From SSSZ01 sp036732025 (GTDB lineage: Bacteria > Pseudomonadota > Gammaproteobacteria > Burkholderiales > Rhodocyclaceae), in the NCBI GenBank assembly GCA_036732025.1, contig DAINDE010000015.1, positions 13,945 through 77,944 on the forward strand: a stretch of DNA of 64,000 bases, written 5' to 3'. The notes beneath the pieces are model-generated. The model did no database searches, was not told the origin of the DNA, and saw only the letters and a list, made by a program, of their open reading frames with translations. Both the position numbers and the translations under genes were made by a program. Positions 1 through 9,541 of the stretch are shown piece after piece. Position 1 is the first letter of the stretch. Each line of letters opens with the position of its first letter.

Positions 1-851
1 ACGCCCAGGGCCACCGCCGATTTGCCGTTGAAGCGCACCGTGCTGCGCTCGGAGGCGGCGCCGATCTCGACCCGCCCGAGGTCCCCGATGCGCACCGGAT
101 AGCCGTTGCTGGTCTTGACCACCACCGCGGCGAATTCCTGGGGGTTTCGCAGATCGGTGTCGGCCACCACGGAAAATTCCCGCTGCCGGCTCTCGATGCG
201 CCCGGCCGGCACCTCCACGTTCTGCTTGCGGATGGCGTCCTCCACGTCCGCCGGCGTCAGCTGGTAGGCGGCCAGGCGCTCCCGGTCCAGCCACACGCGC
301 ATGGCGAACTTGCGGTCGCCGAAGATGCGCACGTCCGCCGCCCCCGGCAGGGTCTGCAGGCGGGGCTTGACGATGCGGCTGGCGACGTCGGTCACCTCCA
401 GGGCGGAATGCTTGTCGGAGGAAAAGGCAACCCAGATGATGGGGTTGGCGTCCGCTTCCACCTTGGCGATCACCGGCTCATCCACGGCGTCGGGCAATTT
501 GTTGCGCACCCGGGAAACCCGGTCGCGCACGTCCGCCGCCGCCGAGTCCGGCGCCCGCTCCAGCTTGAAGCGTACGGAAATCTGGCTGTTCTCGGCCCGC
601 GAGATGGACGTGATCACTTCCACGCCCTCGATGCCGGCCAGGGAATCCTCCAGGGGCTTGGTCACCTGGGATTCGATGATCTCCGCCGAAGCGCCCCGGT
701 AAGTGGTATCCACCGTCACCACCGGCTCGTCGATCTTGGGATACTCCCGCACCGGCAGGCGGGTGTAGGAGACGATGCCCACCAGCATCACCACCAGGGA
801 GAGCACCGTGGCGAAGACCGGGCGCTTGATGCAGATGTCGGAAAGCTTCAT
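1..851 (-). CDS. RND efflux transporter permease, N-terminal part (cut by window edge)
   Basis: The inner-membrane proton antiporter of a tripartite drug/solute efflux pump (hydrophobe/amphiphile efflux type). About 283 N-terminal residues are present; the rest lies beyond position 1. The protein starts MKLSDICIKRPVFATVLSLV, a typical first transmembrane helix preceded by the RND 'I-x-RPVFA' signature. It continues into the periplasmic porter region (VREYPKIDEPVVTVDT; GASAEIIESQVTKPLE). The start ATG overlaps the stop of the upstream adaptor gene by 4 bases (ATGA), so the two are translationally coupled in one operon. No outer-membrane factor is visible on this side; it may lie beyond the window. 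Substrate cannot be told from sequence. Confidence 0.93.
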   Translation of the reverse strand, partial: MKLSDICIKRPVFATVLSLVVMLVGIVSYTRLPVREYPKIDEPVVTVDTTYRGASAEIIESQVTKPLEDSLAGIEGVEVITSISRAENSQISVRFKLERAPDSAAADVRDRVSRVRNKLPDAVDEPVIAKVEADANPIIWVAFSSDKHSALEVTDVASRIVKPRLQTLPGAADVRIFGDRKFAMRVWLDRERLAAYQLTPADVEDAIRKQNVEVPAGRIESRQREFSVVADTDLRNPQEFAAVVVKTSNGYPVRIGDLGRVEIGAASERSTVRFNGKSAVALG

Positions 852-2026
852 TGGCCCCCCGCCGGCTTGCCGCCGGGCGCGCCATTGCCCGCCGCCCCGC
901 CCCCGCCGGCCGGTGCTGCCGGCCCGCCCTCGCCGATGGCGCGCACCGGCACGCCGTCCTTGAGCTTCAATTGGCCGGCGGTCACCACCAGGTCGCCTGC
1001 CGCCAGGCCTTCGGCAATTTCCACCTGGCCGGCGCGGCGCACGCCGATCTTCACCTTGGCCGCCACCGCCTTGCCGTCGACCACCTTGAAGACCATGGGG
1101 GCAACCCCGGAGACCAGGGCCTGCTCCGGCACCATCAGGGCATCCTGGCGCTCGCCGAAGACCAGGCGGGCGCGCACGAACATGCCCGGCTTGAGCTTGC
1201 CAGCCCGGTTGTCCAGGCGGGCCCGGCAGGAGATCGCCCGGCCGTTCTGGTCCACCAGCGGGTCCACCGCATCCAGCTGCGCCGTGAAGCGGCTGCCCGG
1301 CAGGGCGTCGCTCGTCACCTCCACCGTCTGGCCCCGGGCCACCCGGCCGAGATAGGCCTCGGGCAGGCGGAAGTCCACCTTGAGGCTGCCGGTATCCTCC
1401 ACGTTGACCAGATCCTGGCCTTCCTTCACGTAATCGCCGACGCTCACGTTGCGCAGGCCGATGACGCCGTCGAAAGGCGCCTTGATGCGGGTCTTGGCCA
1501 CCTTGGCCTCGGCCAGTTGCACCGCCGCCTCCTGGATCTTGAGGGTCGCCGCCACGTTATCCACCGCCTGGGGACTGACGAACTTCTTGCCCAGGAGTTC
1601 GAGATTGCGCTCGTAGTTGGCCTTGGCCAGGGCCAGGTTGGCCCTGGCCTGCTGCAGTTCCGCTTCCTGCACCGAGGCATCCAGGGTGATGAGCAGGCTG
1701 CCCTTGCCCACCGCCGCCCCGTCGCGGAAGCCGATGGCCGCCACCCGCCCGGCCACCTCCGGGCGCAGCAGCACCGATTCCGCCGACTTCAGGGTGCCCA
1801 CGGCATTGGCCTCGTCCACAAAGGTCGCCGGCGCCACCTTGGCCACCTCCACCGCCAGGGCAAATCCCCCCGGCGGCCCGCCGGCCCCAGGCTTGCCCGG
1901 CACCACAGCCGCCGGCGGCGAACCCGGGGCGGCGGCGGGCGCACGATTGACGGAATAGGCGACATAGCCCAAGGCAGCCAGGCCGGCCACGGAAAGGGCG
2001 AGAACGAGGGGGTGTTTGGGCGACAT
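848..2026 (-). CDS. RND efflux periplasmic adaptor (membrane fusion protein)
   Basis: A 392-aa adaptor that bridges the inner-membrane RND pump to an outer-membrane channel. The N-terminus has a hydrophobic anchor (residues 8-27) and no clear lipobox. Lipoyl/barrel-sandwich halves flank an alpha-hairpin near residues 100-170 (LQQARANLALAKANYERNLE), and the first lipoyl half includes GSLLITLDASVQEAEL. A beta-barrel and membrane-proximal domain follow, ending in the Gly/Ala/Pro-rich tail common in this family. It is the first gene of a two-gene operon with the RND permease (4-base overlap). A TetR-type palindrome lies about 20 bases upstream of its start, suggesting repression by an unlinked regulator. 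Confidence 0.93.
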   Translation of the reverse strand: MSPKHPLVLALSVAGLAALGYVAYSVNRAPAAAPGSPPAAVVPGKPGAGGPPGGFALAVEVAKVAPATFVDEANAVGTLKSAESVLLRPEVAGRVAAIGFRDGAAVGKGSLLITLDASVQEAELQQARANLALAKANYERNLELLGKKFVSPQAVDNVAATLKIQEAAVQLAEAKVAKTRIKAPFDGVIGLRNVSVGDYVKEGQDLVNVEDTGSLKVDFRLPEAYLGRVARGQTVEVTSDALPGSRFTAQLDAVDPLVDQNGRAISCRARLDNRAGKLKPGMFVRARLVFGERQDALMVPEQALVSGVAPMVFKVVDGKAVAAKVKIGVRRAGQVEIAEGLAAGDLVVTAGQLKLKDGVPVRAIGEGGPAAPAGGGGAAGNGAPGGKPAGGQ

Positions 2027-2045
2027 CGGGAGGTCTCGGCGTTAA

Positions 2046-2059
2046 TGACCGAACGGTCA
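2046..2059. promoter_or_regulatory. Palindromic TetR-type operator upstream of the RND adaptor
   Basis: TGACCG-AA-CGGTCA is a perfect 6-bp inverted repeat with a 2-base spacer, 20 bases upstream of the adaptor start. A degenerate second copy (CCGACTGACCGGAC) lies about 25 bases further upstream. Palindromes of this GACCG/CGGTC kind are typical operators of TetR-family efflux repressors. No tetR gene is adjacent, so the regulator would act in trans. The palindrome is seen; its function is inferred. Confidence 0.45.
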
Positions 2060-2306
2060 GCAATTTGTGATTCTAACCGACTGACCGGACGGCGCCGAAG
2101 AGGTTCCGGTGGCGGTCTTGGCGGCAGTCATTGCGGCGGACGGTAACCGGCTCGGGGCGCACTTCGGCTGGCCGCCGGTGTGCACCTGCCCGCCTCCCGA
2201 TAGGGTGCGTGTCCGGCAAACCAGCACCCGGCGCTGTTCAGGTTGAGATTGTCGAAGCCAATGGCCGAGGAGCGGCGATGTCGGGAGCGCGGCCGTCGGC
2301 AGCAAT

Positions 2307-3005
2307 TCAGCGGTGGCCCACCGCCCGGTCCTGGTAGGAAAAGGTGTTCTTGAATATCTCGTCGATGCCAACCAGTTCGCCGATGGTTGCACCGGCCTTG
2401 ATCTTTTCTTGCAGGAGGTGCTCCGTCTCCAGCAGACGCCGGGCCTTGTCCAGCACAGCAGCGGCGTCCTGCCGGGGAACCACGACCACGCCGTTACCGT
2501 CGATGGCGATGATGTCCCCCGGCGACACCGGGACGCCGGCGCACTGGATGGCCACGTTAACCTCCCCGTAGCCGGCGATGGCCCCTACGTTGGGGACGAT
2601 GCCCTTGCACACCACCGGAAAGCGTATCTTGCGGATTTCCTCGACGTCCCGGCAGGCGCCGTCGATCACCGCCGCGACTATGCCGCGGTTGAGGGCGGAC
2701 ATGGTCATGTTCTCGCCCCAGAAGGCGGTGTTGACCGATCCGTGGGCGTCGATGACAACGATGTCCCCCGGCTGGCAAAGGTCGATGGCCTTGAAGGCCG
2801 CCGCCAGGTCGGCGGCGAGTGTGCGGACGGTGACCGCCGTGCCGACCAGACGGATGCCCTCGAAGAGGGGGCGCATGTCGGCAGTCATGGCGTTGAAGCG
2901 CCCCATGCTGTCGGAGAGGGCGCAGGTGATGGAGTCGTAGGCCAGGAGATCGCGAAATCCCTGGACGATAGCGGTGGACGGCCGCGCTATGGATTCGATG
3001 ATCAT
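2307..3005 (-). CDS. RraA-family protein, probable 4-hydroxy-4-methyl-2-oxoglutarate/4-carboxy-4-hydroxy-2-oxoadipate aldolase
   Basis: A 232-aa protein of the RraA-like/HMG-aldolase fold. The family signature is present: PGDIVVIDAHGS (79-90), WGENMTMSALNRG (96-108) and DGACRD (115-120). Arg119 and Asp120 correspond to the substrate and metal ligands of class II pyruvate aldolases. Length fits the aldolase branch better than the shorter E. coli RraA (about 160 aa). Such aldolases act at the end of protocatechuate 4,5-cleavage or gallate pathways, but no such genes are nearby, so the physiological substrate is open. The start was placed at the ATG at 3005, which has a GAGGA ribosome site just upstream; longer in-frame starts to 3089 lack one. 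Confidence 0.8.
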   Translation of the reverse strand: MIIESIARPSTAIVQGFRDLLAYDSITCALSDSMGRFNAMTADMRPLFEGIRLVGTAVTVRTLAADLAAAFKAIDLCQPGDIVVIDAHGSVNTAFWGENMTMSALNRGIVAAVIDGACRDVEEIRKIRFPVVCKGIVPNVGAIAGYGEVNVAIQCAGVPVSPGDIIAIDGNGVVVVPRQDAAAVLDKARRLLETEHLLQEKIKAGATIGELVGIDEIFKNTFSYQDRAVGHR

Positions 3006-3359
3006 GGTCTTCCTCATTGGCAGGCTGCCGAGCCCCGGAGGCAGGTTCCGGCGGCAGGTCCCTTTCCCGGTACCGTACTCCGGGAGCATGGGGATTTCAA
3101 CTTCCTGGTGGCCCAGGCCGGGGAAGGCGATCCCGCCGGCAGCCGAGGATGGCGGGCAACAGAATGGCCGGGCTCCCCATGCATGGCCGCACTACAACTC
3201 CGGCGAGAATGAACGTCGCCACCCCGCCCAGCAATTGCTTTACCCGCGACATCGGCGCATAGTGCTTGCGCTTGAATATGCGCCCACGGCCTTGAAGAGC
3301 AAACCTTCCCGCCGTGCGATCCGGATTGCGGGCTTCCAACGCTTTGCAAGGGTCGATCG
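3006..3359. other. Intergenic region between divergent genes, no confident gene
   Basis: 354 bases separate the divergently transcribed RraA-like and thiopurine methyltransferase genes and must hold both promoters. A minus-strand reading frame at 3097-3339 (80 codons) contains one short hydrophobic stretch (MSRVKQLLGGVATFILAGVV) followed by Pro/Arg-rich sequence. It may be the remains of a small membrane protein, but nothing supports it as a working gene. No terminator hairpin or clear -35/-10 pair was seen. Confidence 0.3.
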
Positions 3360-4052
3360 ATGGCTCATCCGGACCACGCGCTCTGGAAAAAAGGCTGGCG
3401 CGCCAATCAGATTCCGTTTCACCTCGCCCACGTGCACCCGCTGCTGGCTCGCTTCTGGCCGGTGTTCGGCCTCGGGAAGGACGAACGGGTCTTCGTCCCG
3501 TTGTGCGGCAAGAGCCTGGACCTGATGTGGTTCCACCGGCGGGGCCACCACGTCGTCGGGGTCGAACTGAGCCCCGTGGCAGTCAAGGCGTTTTTCAAGG
3601 CGGCCCGGCTCACCCCCAGGCGCCAGCAACACGCCGATCTGACCCGCTGGACGGAGGACCGCCTGGACATCTACTGCGGCGATTTTTTTGGATTGACCCG
3701 CGATGATCTCCTTGGGGTGCGCGCCGTCTACGACCGCGCCGCCCTCACCGCCCTACCGGAGAATCTGCGCGAATACTACGTCGCCCACCTGCACGCCATC
3801 CTGCCGGCGGACTGCTACGTCTTGCTCATCACGGTCGAGGACCTGGACAATGACGAGAGGGCCTCCGACAACATGGCGTCCTCGGCGGAAATCATTTCCC
3901 TCTACAAGGGCTATTTCGCCATCGAACTGCTCCACGCCGAACTCCATCACGCGACCCGGCACGATTCGGGCCGCTCCGCCGACCCGCGATGCATACACAA
4001 GGTCTATCGCCTGCAGCGTTCCGGCCCCGGGCAGGCACCGCCACAGCCGTGA
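3360..4052 (+). CDS. tpm: Thiopurine S-methyltransferase
   Basis: A 230-aa SAM-dependent methyltransferase of the bacterial TPMT family. These enzymes methylate thiopurines and, in environmental bacteria, selenium and tellurium oxyanions or other metalloid species. N-terminal WKKGWRANQIPFH matches the family's W-x4-W substrate-binding start. FVPLCGKSLDLMWFHRRGHH is the SAM motif I region, followed by VVGVELS. DIYCGDFFGL and AVYDRAALTALP are the conserved later motifs, and length equals that of Pseudomonas Tpm. It is a stand-alone gene; the next gene runs convergently. The ATG at 3360 aligns with family N-termini. Confidence 0.92.
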   Translation: MAHPDHALWKKGWRANQIPFHLAHVHPLLARFWPVFGLGKDERVFVPLCGKSLDLMWFHRRGHHVVGVELSPVAVKAFFKAARLTPRRQQHADLTRWTEDRLDIYCGDFFGLTRDDLLGVRAVYDRAALTALPENLREYYVAHLHAILPADCYVLLITVEDLDNDERASDNMASSAEIISLYKGYFAIELLHAELHHATRHDSGRSADPRCIHKVYRLQRSGPGQAPPQP

Positions 4053-4103
4053 CCGGCAGATTCGCCGCCTCGGGGGCTTAAGGAGGCCAGGCTCCTAAGT
4101 TGC

Positions 4104-4967
4104 CTACGACCGTTTGCCCCGGCGGCAATCCCACCTCACAGCCCGGTTCGGCCGCAAGAGCAGCAACATGCCGATGACGACAAGCGGCAGTGCGCCAGGC
4201 TCGCTCACCGGAACCGGTCCACTGGCCTCGTATTCGTAAGTCAGCGCCAACTTGCCGAACCAGGTGTTGAGATCGTTGTAGACATAGGATTCGTCGGGAT
4301 CCTCGAAGGAACTGAAGAAGGGGGCCATGTAGAGGGTGAGCTTCTTCTCCAGATCGACGTCGACCGTCGTCCCCCAAACGTCGAGTCCATCCGCCAGGTC
4401 GAGCAGCGGCACGTTCAGGTCGCCTCCGTTCACCCAGGGTTCCCAGCGGTACGCGCCGTCAATCGTGCCGTCCCCCGCGTCCTTGGGGCCGCTGCCATCG
4501 AAGTTATAGTAGTAGAGGCCGCTGTGGCGACGACCGGCGACGGTGGTGGTCATCGCGCCGTGCTCGACCGTCGCGGCGATCGGGCCGCCGAGGCTGTCGG
4601 CAGTCAGGCCGAACGCATAGGCGTAATAGGCCATCCCGGCCACGCTGCCTCCCCATACGGCACTCTCGTCCCAGTGCGGGGGACGGGTTCCGGCCGTGAC
4701 CAAATACTGGATGGCATAGGTCCCCTCGTAAGACAGGTAGGCATTCTTGAGGCTACCCAGGGACGTGTCGAACCCGGCGAACTGCAGCGTCTGATGCTCG
4801 CTATGCGTGGCCAACGGCAGATTCTGGGGCGTCAGCGGCGCATGCTGGGTGTAAACCACGCTGGGAAACTCGAACGCCAGCACCTGCCGGGATTGGAAAA
4901 GGCTGGCCGGGGCAGACCCTGAGGCCAGCAGCAGCCCCAAGCCCAAAAGGATATGACGGGATAACAT
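4104..4967 (-). CDS. PEP-CTERM sorted exported protein of unknown function
   Basis: A 287-aa secreted protein. Residues 1-22 (MLSRHILLGLGLLLASGSAP) form a signal peptide. The C-terminus has a PEP-CTERM-like sorting signal: VPVSEPGALPLVVIGMLLLL, then an Arg-containing tail. Such proteins are recognised by exosortase (EpsH) and delivered to the cell surface or extracellular matrix in biofilm-forming Proteobacteria. The body is rich in Tyr, Gly and Asp, looks beta-rich, and has no recognised domain. A GGGGAGG ribosome site sits 3-9 bases before the ATG. No exosortase or exopolysaccharide genes are adjacent, so processing must be in trans. Confidence 0.8.
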   Translation of the reverse strand: MLSRHILLGLGLLLASGSAPASLFQSRQVLAFEFPSVVYTQHAPLTPQNLPLATHSEHQTLQFAGFDTSLGSLKNAYLSYEGTYAIQYLVTAGTRPPHWDESAVWGGSVAGMAYYAYAFGLTADSLGGPIAATVEHGAMTTTVAGRRHSGLYYYNFDGSGPKDAGDGTIDGAYRWEPWVNGGDLNVPLLDLADGLDVWGTTVDVDLEKKLTLYMAPFFSSFEDPDESYVYNDLNTWFGKLALTYEYEASGPVPVSEPGALPLVVIGMLLLLRPNRAVRWDCRRGKRS

Positions 4968-5211
4968 GGCACCTCCCCAAAGTCGCGGTCGCAGAGAGAC
5001 TCACCGATCTCCATTACCCTCACGACAAGGCTTCTGATGGCCTTTCGACTTGTCCCCGCGAAACCCCGCACAACCGGCAGATGAGGCCTCGCAGGACCGT
5101 CAATCTCTTTATAGATGCAATGGTCGATGCCGGCAATGGCGCCATGCCATCTGGAAAGGGGCGGTTGCAAAACCTATTCCGCGGGGCCCGCCGTCCAGCT
5201 GTTTTTCGGGC

Positions 5212-5904
5212 TCATCGCCCGCCGGCATCCGAATCCAGCACCCCGGGCAAGCGCAGCCCCGCTCCACCCCCCGCCTCGCAATCGGCGCAGGGCAAATCCG
5301 TTTCCCCCTCCGCAATGCCTTGGCAAAGTTCCGCCGGCAGCCGCCCCGGCCGACCGGGTTTGCCCGCCAGGGGGACGACGCGGACCAGGGCGACGCCGGC
5401 GCCGATCGTGCCCAGTTCCTGGGCGCCGCCGCGGGAGAGGTCGATGACCCGCCGCCGGGAGGCGCCCATGCGGTCGTTGATGCGTACGGCGACGCAGCGG
5501 TTGCTGTCCAGGCGGCGTACCGCCACCCAGGAGCCGAGGGGGAAATGGTTGCTGGCGCCGGTGAAGCCCCGCACGTCGAAGCGGTCGCCGGTGGCCGTGC
5601 GCCGGCCCTGGAAGCCGTGGCCGTAGAAGCTGGCCCGGCCGTGGACGCCGGGATGGTCGGGCAGGATTTCGGCAGCGCCGAGTTCCGCGGGCGGTCGGCG
5701 GGGAAGCGCCTTGGGCGCCGGGCGATGGCGGGCGGCCTGGCCCGGTTTGGCGGTCGGCGGCGCCTTCTTGGTTGCCGCCCAGCCTTCCTGGATGGGAGCG
5801 GCCAGGAGTAGCCCGGCCAGCCCCACCGCCAGGAGGCGCTTACACCGACCCGCATTCAAATCGAGACGCGAAGACGAGCCGCCGGCAGTGCTGTAGCACG
5901 GCAA
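5212..5904 (-). CDS. rlpA: RlpA-like septal ring lytic transglycosylase
   Basis: A protein of the double-psi beta-barrel RlpA family, which cleaves denuded peptidoglycan glycan strands or supports septation. The core is clear: GRASFYGHGFQGRRTATGDR, then TGASNHFPLGSWVAV, VAVRINDRMG and VIDLSRGGAQELG. A hydrophobic export segment (RLLAVGLAGLLLAA) precedes a Pro/Ala/Lys linker. There is no C-terminal SPOR domain; the tail instead holds Cys-containing sequence (LCQG, LPCADCE). The true start is uncertain: the only ATG is at 5904, while an in-frame TTG about 45 bases downstream gives a more standard signal peptide. Confidence 0.82.
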   Translation of the reverse strand: MPCYSTAGGSSSRLDLNAGRCKRLLAVGLAGLLLAAPIQEGWAATKKAPPTAKPGQAARHRPAPKALPRRPPAELGAAEILPDHPGVHGRASFYGHGFQGRRTATGDRFDVRGFTGASNHFPLGSWVAVRRLDSNRCVAVRINDRMGASRRRVIDLSRGGAQELGTIGAGVALVRVVPLAGKPGRPGRLPAELCQGIAEGETDLPCADCEAGGGAGLRLPGVLDSDAGGR

Positions 5905-5942
5905 GGCGAAGTCGACAAAGTATCGGTTTGAATGCGAGTCGG

Positions 5943-6983
<1,041 letters not shown>

Positions 6984-7133
6984 GGTCTGCGGCTTGCCTG
7001 GGGCGGGAGCGGACCCGCCGGTGGATAAAGGGTTGATTTTACCCGAAAGGTGGTCACGAACCTTACTTCGGTTTCTGGCATGATGGCGGCACCACCGGTA
7101 GCTGCCCGGCAATTCCTCGCGTTCCCCCAGGCC

Positions 7134-7196
7134 GTTCGCCCTGAGCCTGTCGAAGGGCGGTTCACCTCGGGCTTCGACAGGCTCAGCCCGAACGGT
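7134..7196. repeat. Dispersed palindromic repeat, copy 1
   Basis: Two inverted arms, GTTCGCCCTGAGCCTGTCGA (from 7134) and its near-complement CTTCGACAGGCTCAGCCCGA (from 7171), enclose a short loop. The same element occurs at 10028-10111 and 23709-23775, always between genes. It resembles the REP/BIME-like intergenic palindromes common in betaproteobacteria. Copies 1 and 2 bracket the radical SAM cassette. Confidence 0.85.
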
Positions 7197-7237
7197 GGAG
7201 ATGTCGCCGTGCCGACGTAAAATTTTCATCCGCAACC

Positions 7238-7717
7238 ATGAACGCTCCCTCCTTCGCCACCTGGAAATACCAGCACCCCGGCGCCGGCTATCGGAGCCGC
7301 GGCCAACTGATCGCGGCAGTGATCCTCGGCGCGGCCGGCATCGTTTTCGCGGCCCTGGGCTTTTTCCCCGCCCTCGGCCTCATCGCCGTGGCGCTCTTCG
7401 TCGCTCTCGCCTCCCGCAAGAAGATCTGCATCGGCCCGCGCTACCTCATCTGCGGGCAAAGCATCGTCTATTACCGCAACGTGGCGCGCATGCAGCTCGA
7501 CGAAGACGCCGGCATCCTGCAACTGTTCTCCGCCGGCGAGCGCCCCTTCGTCCTGGAGCGGGACAAGTTCCCCACCAACGCCCGCAAGGCGCCTAAGATC
7601 GCCCGCAACAAGGCGGAGAAATTCGCCAAGGTCTCCCGCAACCTCATCGCCAAGGTGCTGCGGGACGCGCCGGCGGTGGAAACCACCGGCATCCCCCGGG
7701 CCTACGTCCATGAATGA
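7238..7717 (+). CDS. Two-helix membrane protein, first gene of the radical SAM cassette
   Basis: A 159-aa protein of unknown function. Residues about 24-58 form two hydrophobic helices (LIAAVILGAAGIVFAALGFF, LGLIAVALFVALAS). A cytoplasmic-looking region follows: IGPRYLICGQSIVYYRNV, a PH-like strand pattern, then a Lys/Arg-rich helix (ARKAPKIARNKAEKFAKVS). The stop overlaps the radical SAM start by 8 bases, so the genes are co-translated. This suggests a partner role, perhaps membrane docking of the maturase or handling of the modified product. It is not recognised from any named family. Confidence 0.75.
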   Translation: MNAPSFATWKYQHPGAGYRSRGQLIAAVILGAAGIVFAALGFFPALGLIAVALFVALASRKKICIGPRYLICGQSIVYYRNVARMQLDEDAGILQLFSAGERPFVLERDKFPTNARKAPKIARNKAEKFAKVSRNLIAKVLRDAPAVETTGIPRAYVHE

Positions 7718-9539
7718 CCGGCTGCCCGCCACGGCCACGGACTTCCAGCGCAGCATCCACCTGCTCTACGTCCCCACCCTCTTCTGCAACCTGAGTTGCG
7801 ACTACTGCTACCTGGGGGAGCAGACCACCACTGCCTCCCTCAAGGCCGACAGCGCCCGGGCCGTGGCCACCCTGCGCCACACGCTGGAGGCCCTGGAGGC
7901 CGCCAGGGTGCTGGCCTTCAACGTCTCGCTCCACGGCGGCGAGGTGACCGCCCTGCCGCCGGCGGTGCTGGAGGAACTGTTCGCCCTCATCCGCCGGCAC
8001 TACCTGAAGCATTTCGACGCCCTCACCGCCCTGGGCCACAGGAAATCGGCGCCCCACATCAAGACCAACCTCTTCAAGTTCGCCCCCCTCTACGACCTTT
8101 TCGACCGACACCAGGTCTCGGTGAGCGCCAGCATCGACCTGCCCCTGGCCCTGCACGAGCGCCACCGGGTCACCCGGGGCGGCGCCGGCTGGCTGGAGAA
8201 GACCCACGACAACCTGAAGCTGCTGGCCCGTTACCCCCACGCCAAGAAAATTTCCGCCACCCTCTCGGCGGAGCACCTGGCGGACATTCCCGCCCTCATC
8301 GACGACATCTGGTTCATCCACCGGGAACTGGGCTTCGACATGAACCGGATGAACCTCATGTTCGCCTTCCCCTCGGCCCTCAACGACGCCGCCAAGGGCG
8401 CCGCCGCCCTGGCCCCGGCCATGGAAGCCCAGCAGTTGGCCCTTTACGACGCCCTCCACGCCGCCTTCACCGGCACCGAGCTGGAAGAAGGCCTCAAGCG
8501 CCACTGGTTCGACGAATTCACCCCCGGCTACTGCACCAACGCCTTCAATTGCGGCGAGCGCTTCTACCTGCTGCAAAGCGACGGCGCCGTCTATTCCTGC
8601 GTGCGCGGCCAGGGCATCGAGGCCTTCCGCTACGGCAATGTGTTCGAGGAACCCATCGACGCCATCCTCGCCACCGGCGCCCGCAAGATCGCCGCCATCC
8701 ACCAGGAATTCGGCTTCGACGCCCAGTGCCGGGGCTGCGGCCACCTGTCCCGCTGCCACACCGGCTGCCCGGTGGTGAAGTATCAGCGCCGGAACGGCCG
8801 CTCCTATACCTGCGAACTGCAGCAGGCCCTCTACCGGGACAATCCCCGCAGCTACCCGGCCGCCACGGCCGAGGAACAGGCCGCCGACGCCCGCGACTAC
8901 GCCGCCGCCATGCACCCGTCCCTGGCCTTCGCCGAACCGCCGGCGCCGCCGCCCCCGGCCCTGCGGCTGCCCCACGAGTTGCAGGAGGACAGGAACACCC
9001 TGGCCGCCCTCATCGCCGCCGACCCGATCCTGCAGCAGCTCTACCGGGACGACGCCTGGATCATGGAAATCAACGGCGAGAAGGTGCCCCTGCAGTCGCA
9101 GCTCCTGAATACCCGCACCGACTGGCACACCCTGGCCCCCGGCGACGGCCTGCGCCTGCACGCGCGGGCCGAGCTGTTCGCCGCCGCCTGCCCGGAGCCC
9201 ATCCGCAACACCCTGTATCTGCAGGTGCTGCGGGACACGCCCGTGGTCTATGGCGACGAGAAGCGCACCAAGCAAGAGCACATCTTCACCTGGCAGCTCT
9301 TCCGCAACTGCCTGGAACCCAGCCCCCTGGGGCCGGAATGGCTGATGGCCGACCTCACCGGCCTCCTCGCCCTGTACCGGCCCCATGCCCGGCGCGGCGT
9401 GCGCAACAACCTCCTCGTCACCACCGGCTACCTGCGGGACTACCACTACCAGAAGCAGAAGGCCAACGCCTTCTACCATATCCAGGCGGTCAACCTGCCT
9501 TTCCAGAATTTCGAATTCCACACCCTGCCAGGAGAATGA
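7710..9539 (+). CDS. Radical SAM/SPASM protein maturase with a long C-terminal extension
   Basis: A 609-aa radical SAM enzyme of the anSME/peptide-maturase type. Cys26, Cys30 and Cys33 (CNLSCDYC) bind the SAM 4Fe-4S cluster. LHGGEV (75-80) is the SAM-binding GGE motif. A SPASM region with Cys275, 281, 297, 340, 343, 349, 353 and 368 (CRGCGHLSRCHTGC) should carry auxiliary clusters. Residues about 400-609 form an extra region with no recognised domain. It overlaps the upstream membrane-protein gene, and its stop abuts a gene for a protein ending in 14 Asn. SPASM enzymes typically modify a peptide or protein encoded next door, so I infer the poly-Asn protein is the substrate. An oxidoreductase-activating or sulfatase-maturase role is less likely, as no such target is nearby. 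Confidence 0.88.
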   Translation: MNDRLPATATDFQRSIHLLYVPTLFCNLSCDYCYLGEQTTTASLKADSARAVATLRHTLEALEAARVLAFNVSLHGGEVTALPPAVLEELFALIRRHYLKHFDALTALGHRKSAPHIKTNLFKFAPLYDLFDRHQVSVSASIDLPLALHERHRVTRGGAGWLEKTHDNLKLLARYPHAKKISATLSAEHLADIPALIDDIWFIHRELGFDMNRMNLMFAFPSALNDAAKGAAALAPAMEAQQLALYDALHAAFTGTELEEGLKRHWFDEFTPGYCTNAFNCGERFYLLQSDGAVYSCVRGQGIEAFRYGNVFEEPIDAILATGARKIAAIHQEFGFDAQCRGCGHLSRCHTGCPVVKYQRRNGRSYTCELQQALYRDNPRSYPAATAEEQAADARDYAAAMHPSLAFAEPPAPPPPALRLPHELQEDRNTLAALIAADPILQQLYRDDAWIMEINGEKVPLQSQLLNTRTDWHTLAPGDGLRLHARAELFAAACPEPIRNTLYLQVLRDTPVVYGDEKRTKQEHIFTWQLFRNCLEPSPLGPEWLMADLTGLLALYRPHARRGVRNNLLVTTGYLRDYHYQKQKANAFYHIQAVNLPFQNFEFHTLPGE

Positions 9540-9541
9540 CC

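Noticed and set aside
3097..3339. An 80-codon minus-strand frame with one hydrophobic stretch
   Set aside because: It has no convincing ribosome site or family, and the rest of the frame is Pro/Arg-rich. Kept only as a note in the intergenic entry.
6984..7235. N-terminal extension of PurM up to 7235
   Set aside because: The extra 84 residues run through the palindromic repeat and do not match the family; the ATG at 6983 gives the known N-terminus.
7644..9521. A 625-codon minus-strand frame opposite the radical SAM gene
   Set aside because: Antisense shadow: compositionally biased (Gly/Val/Gln), no motif, no ribosome site. The plus-strand gene has eleven conserved Cys in place.
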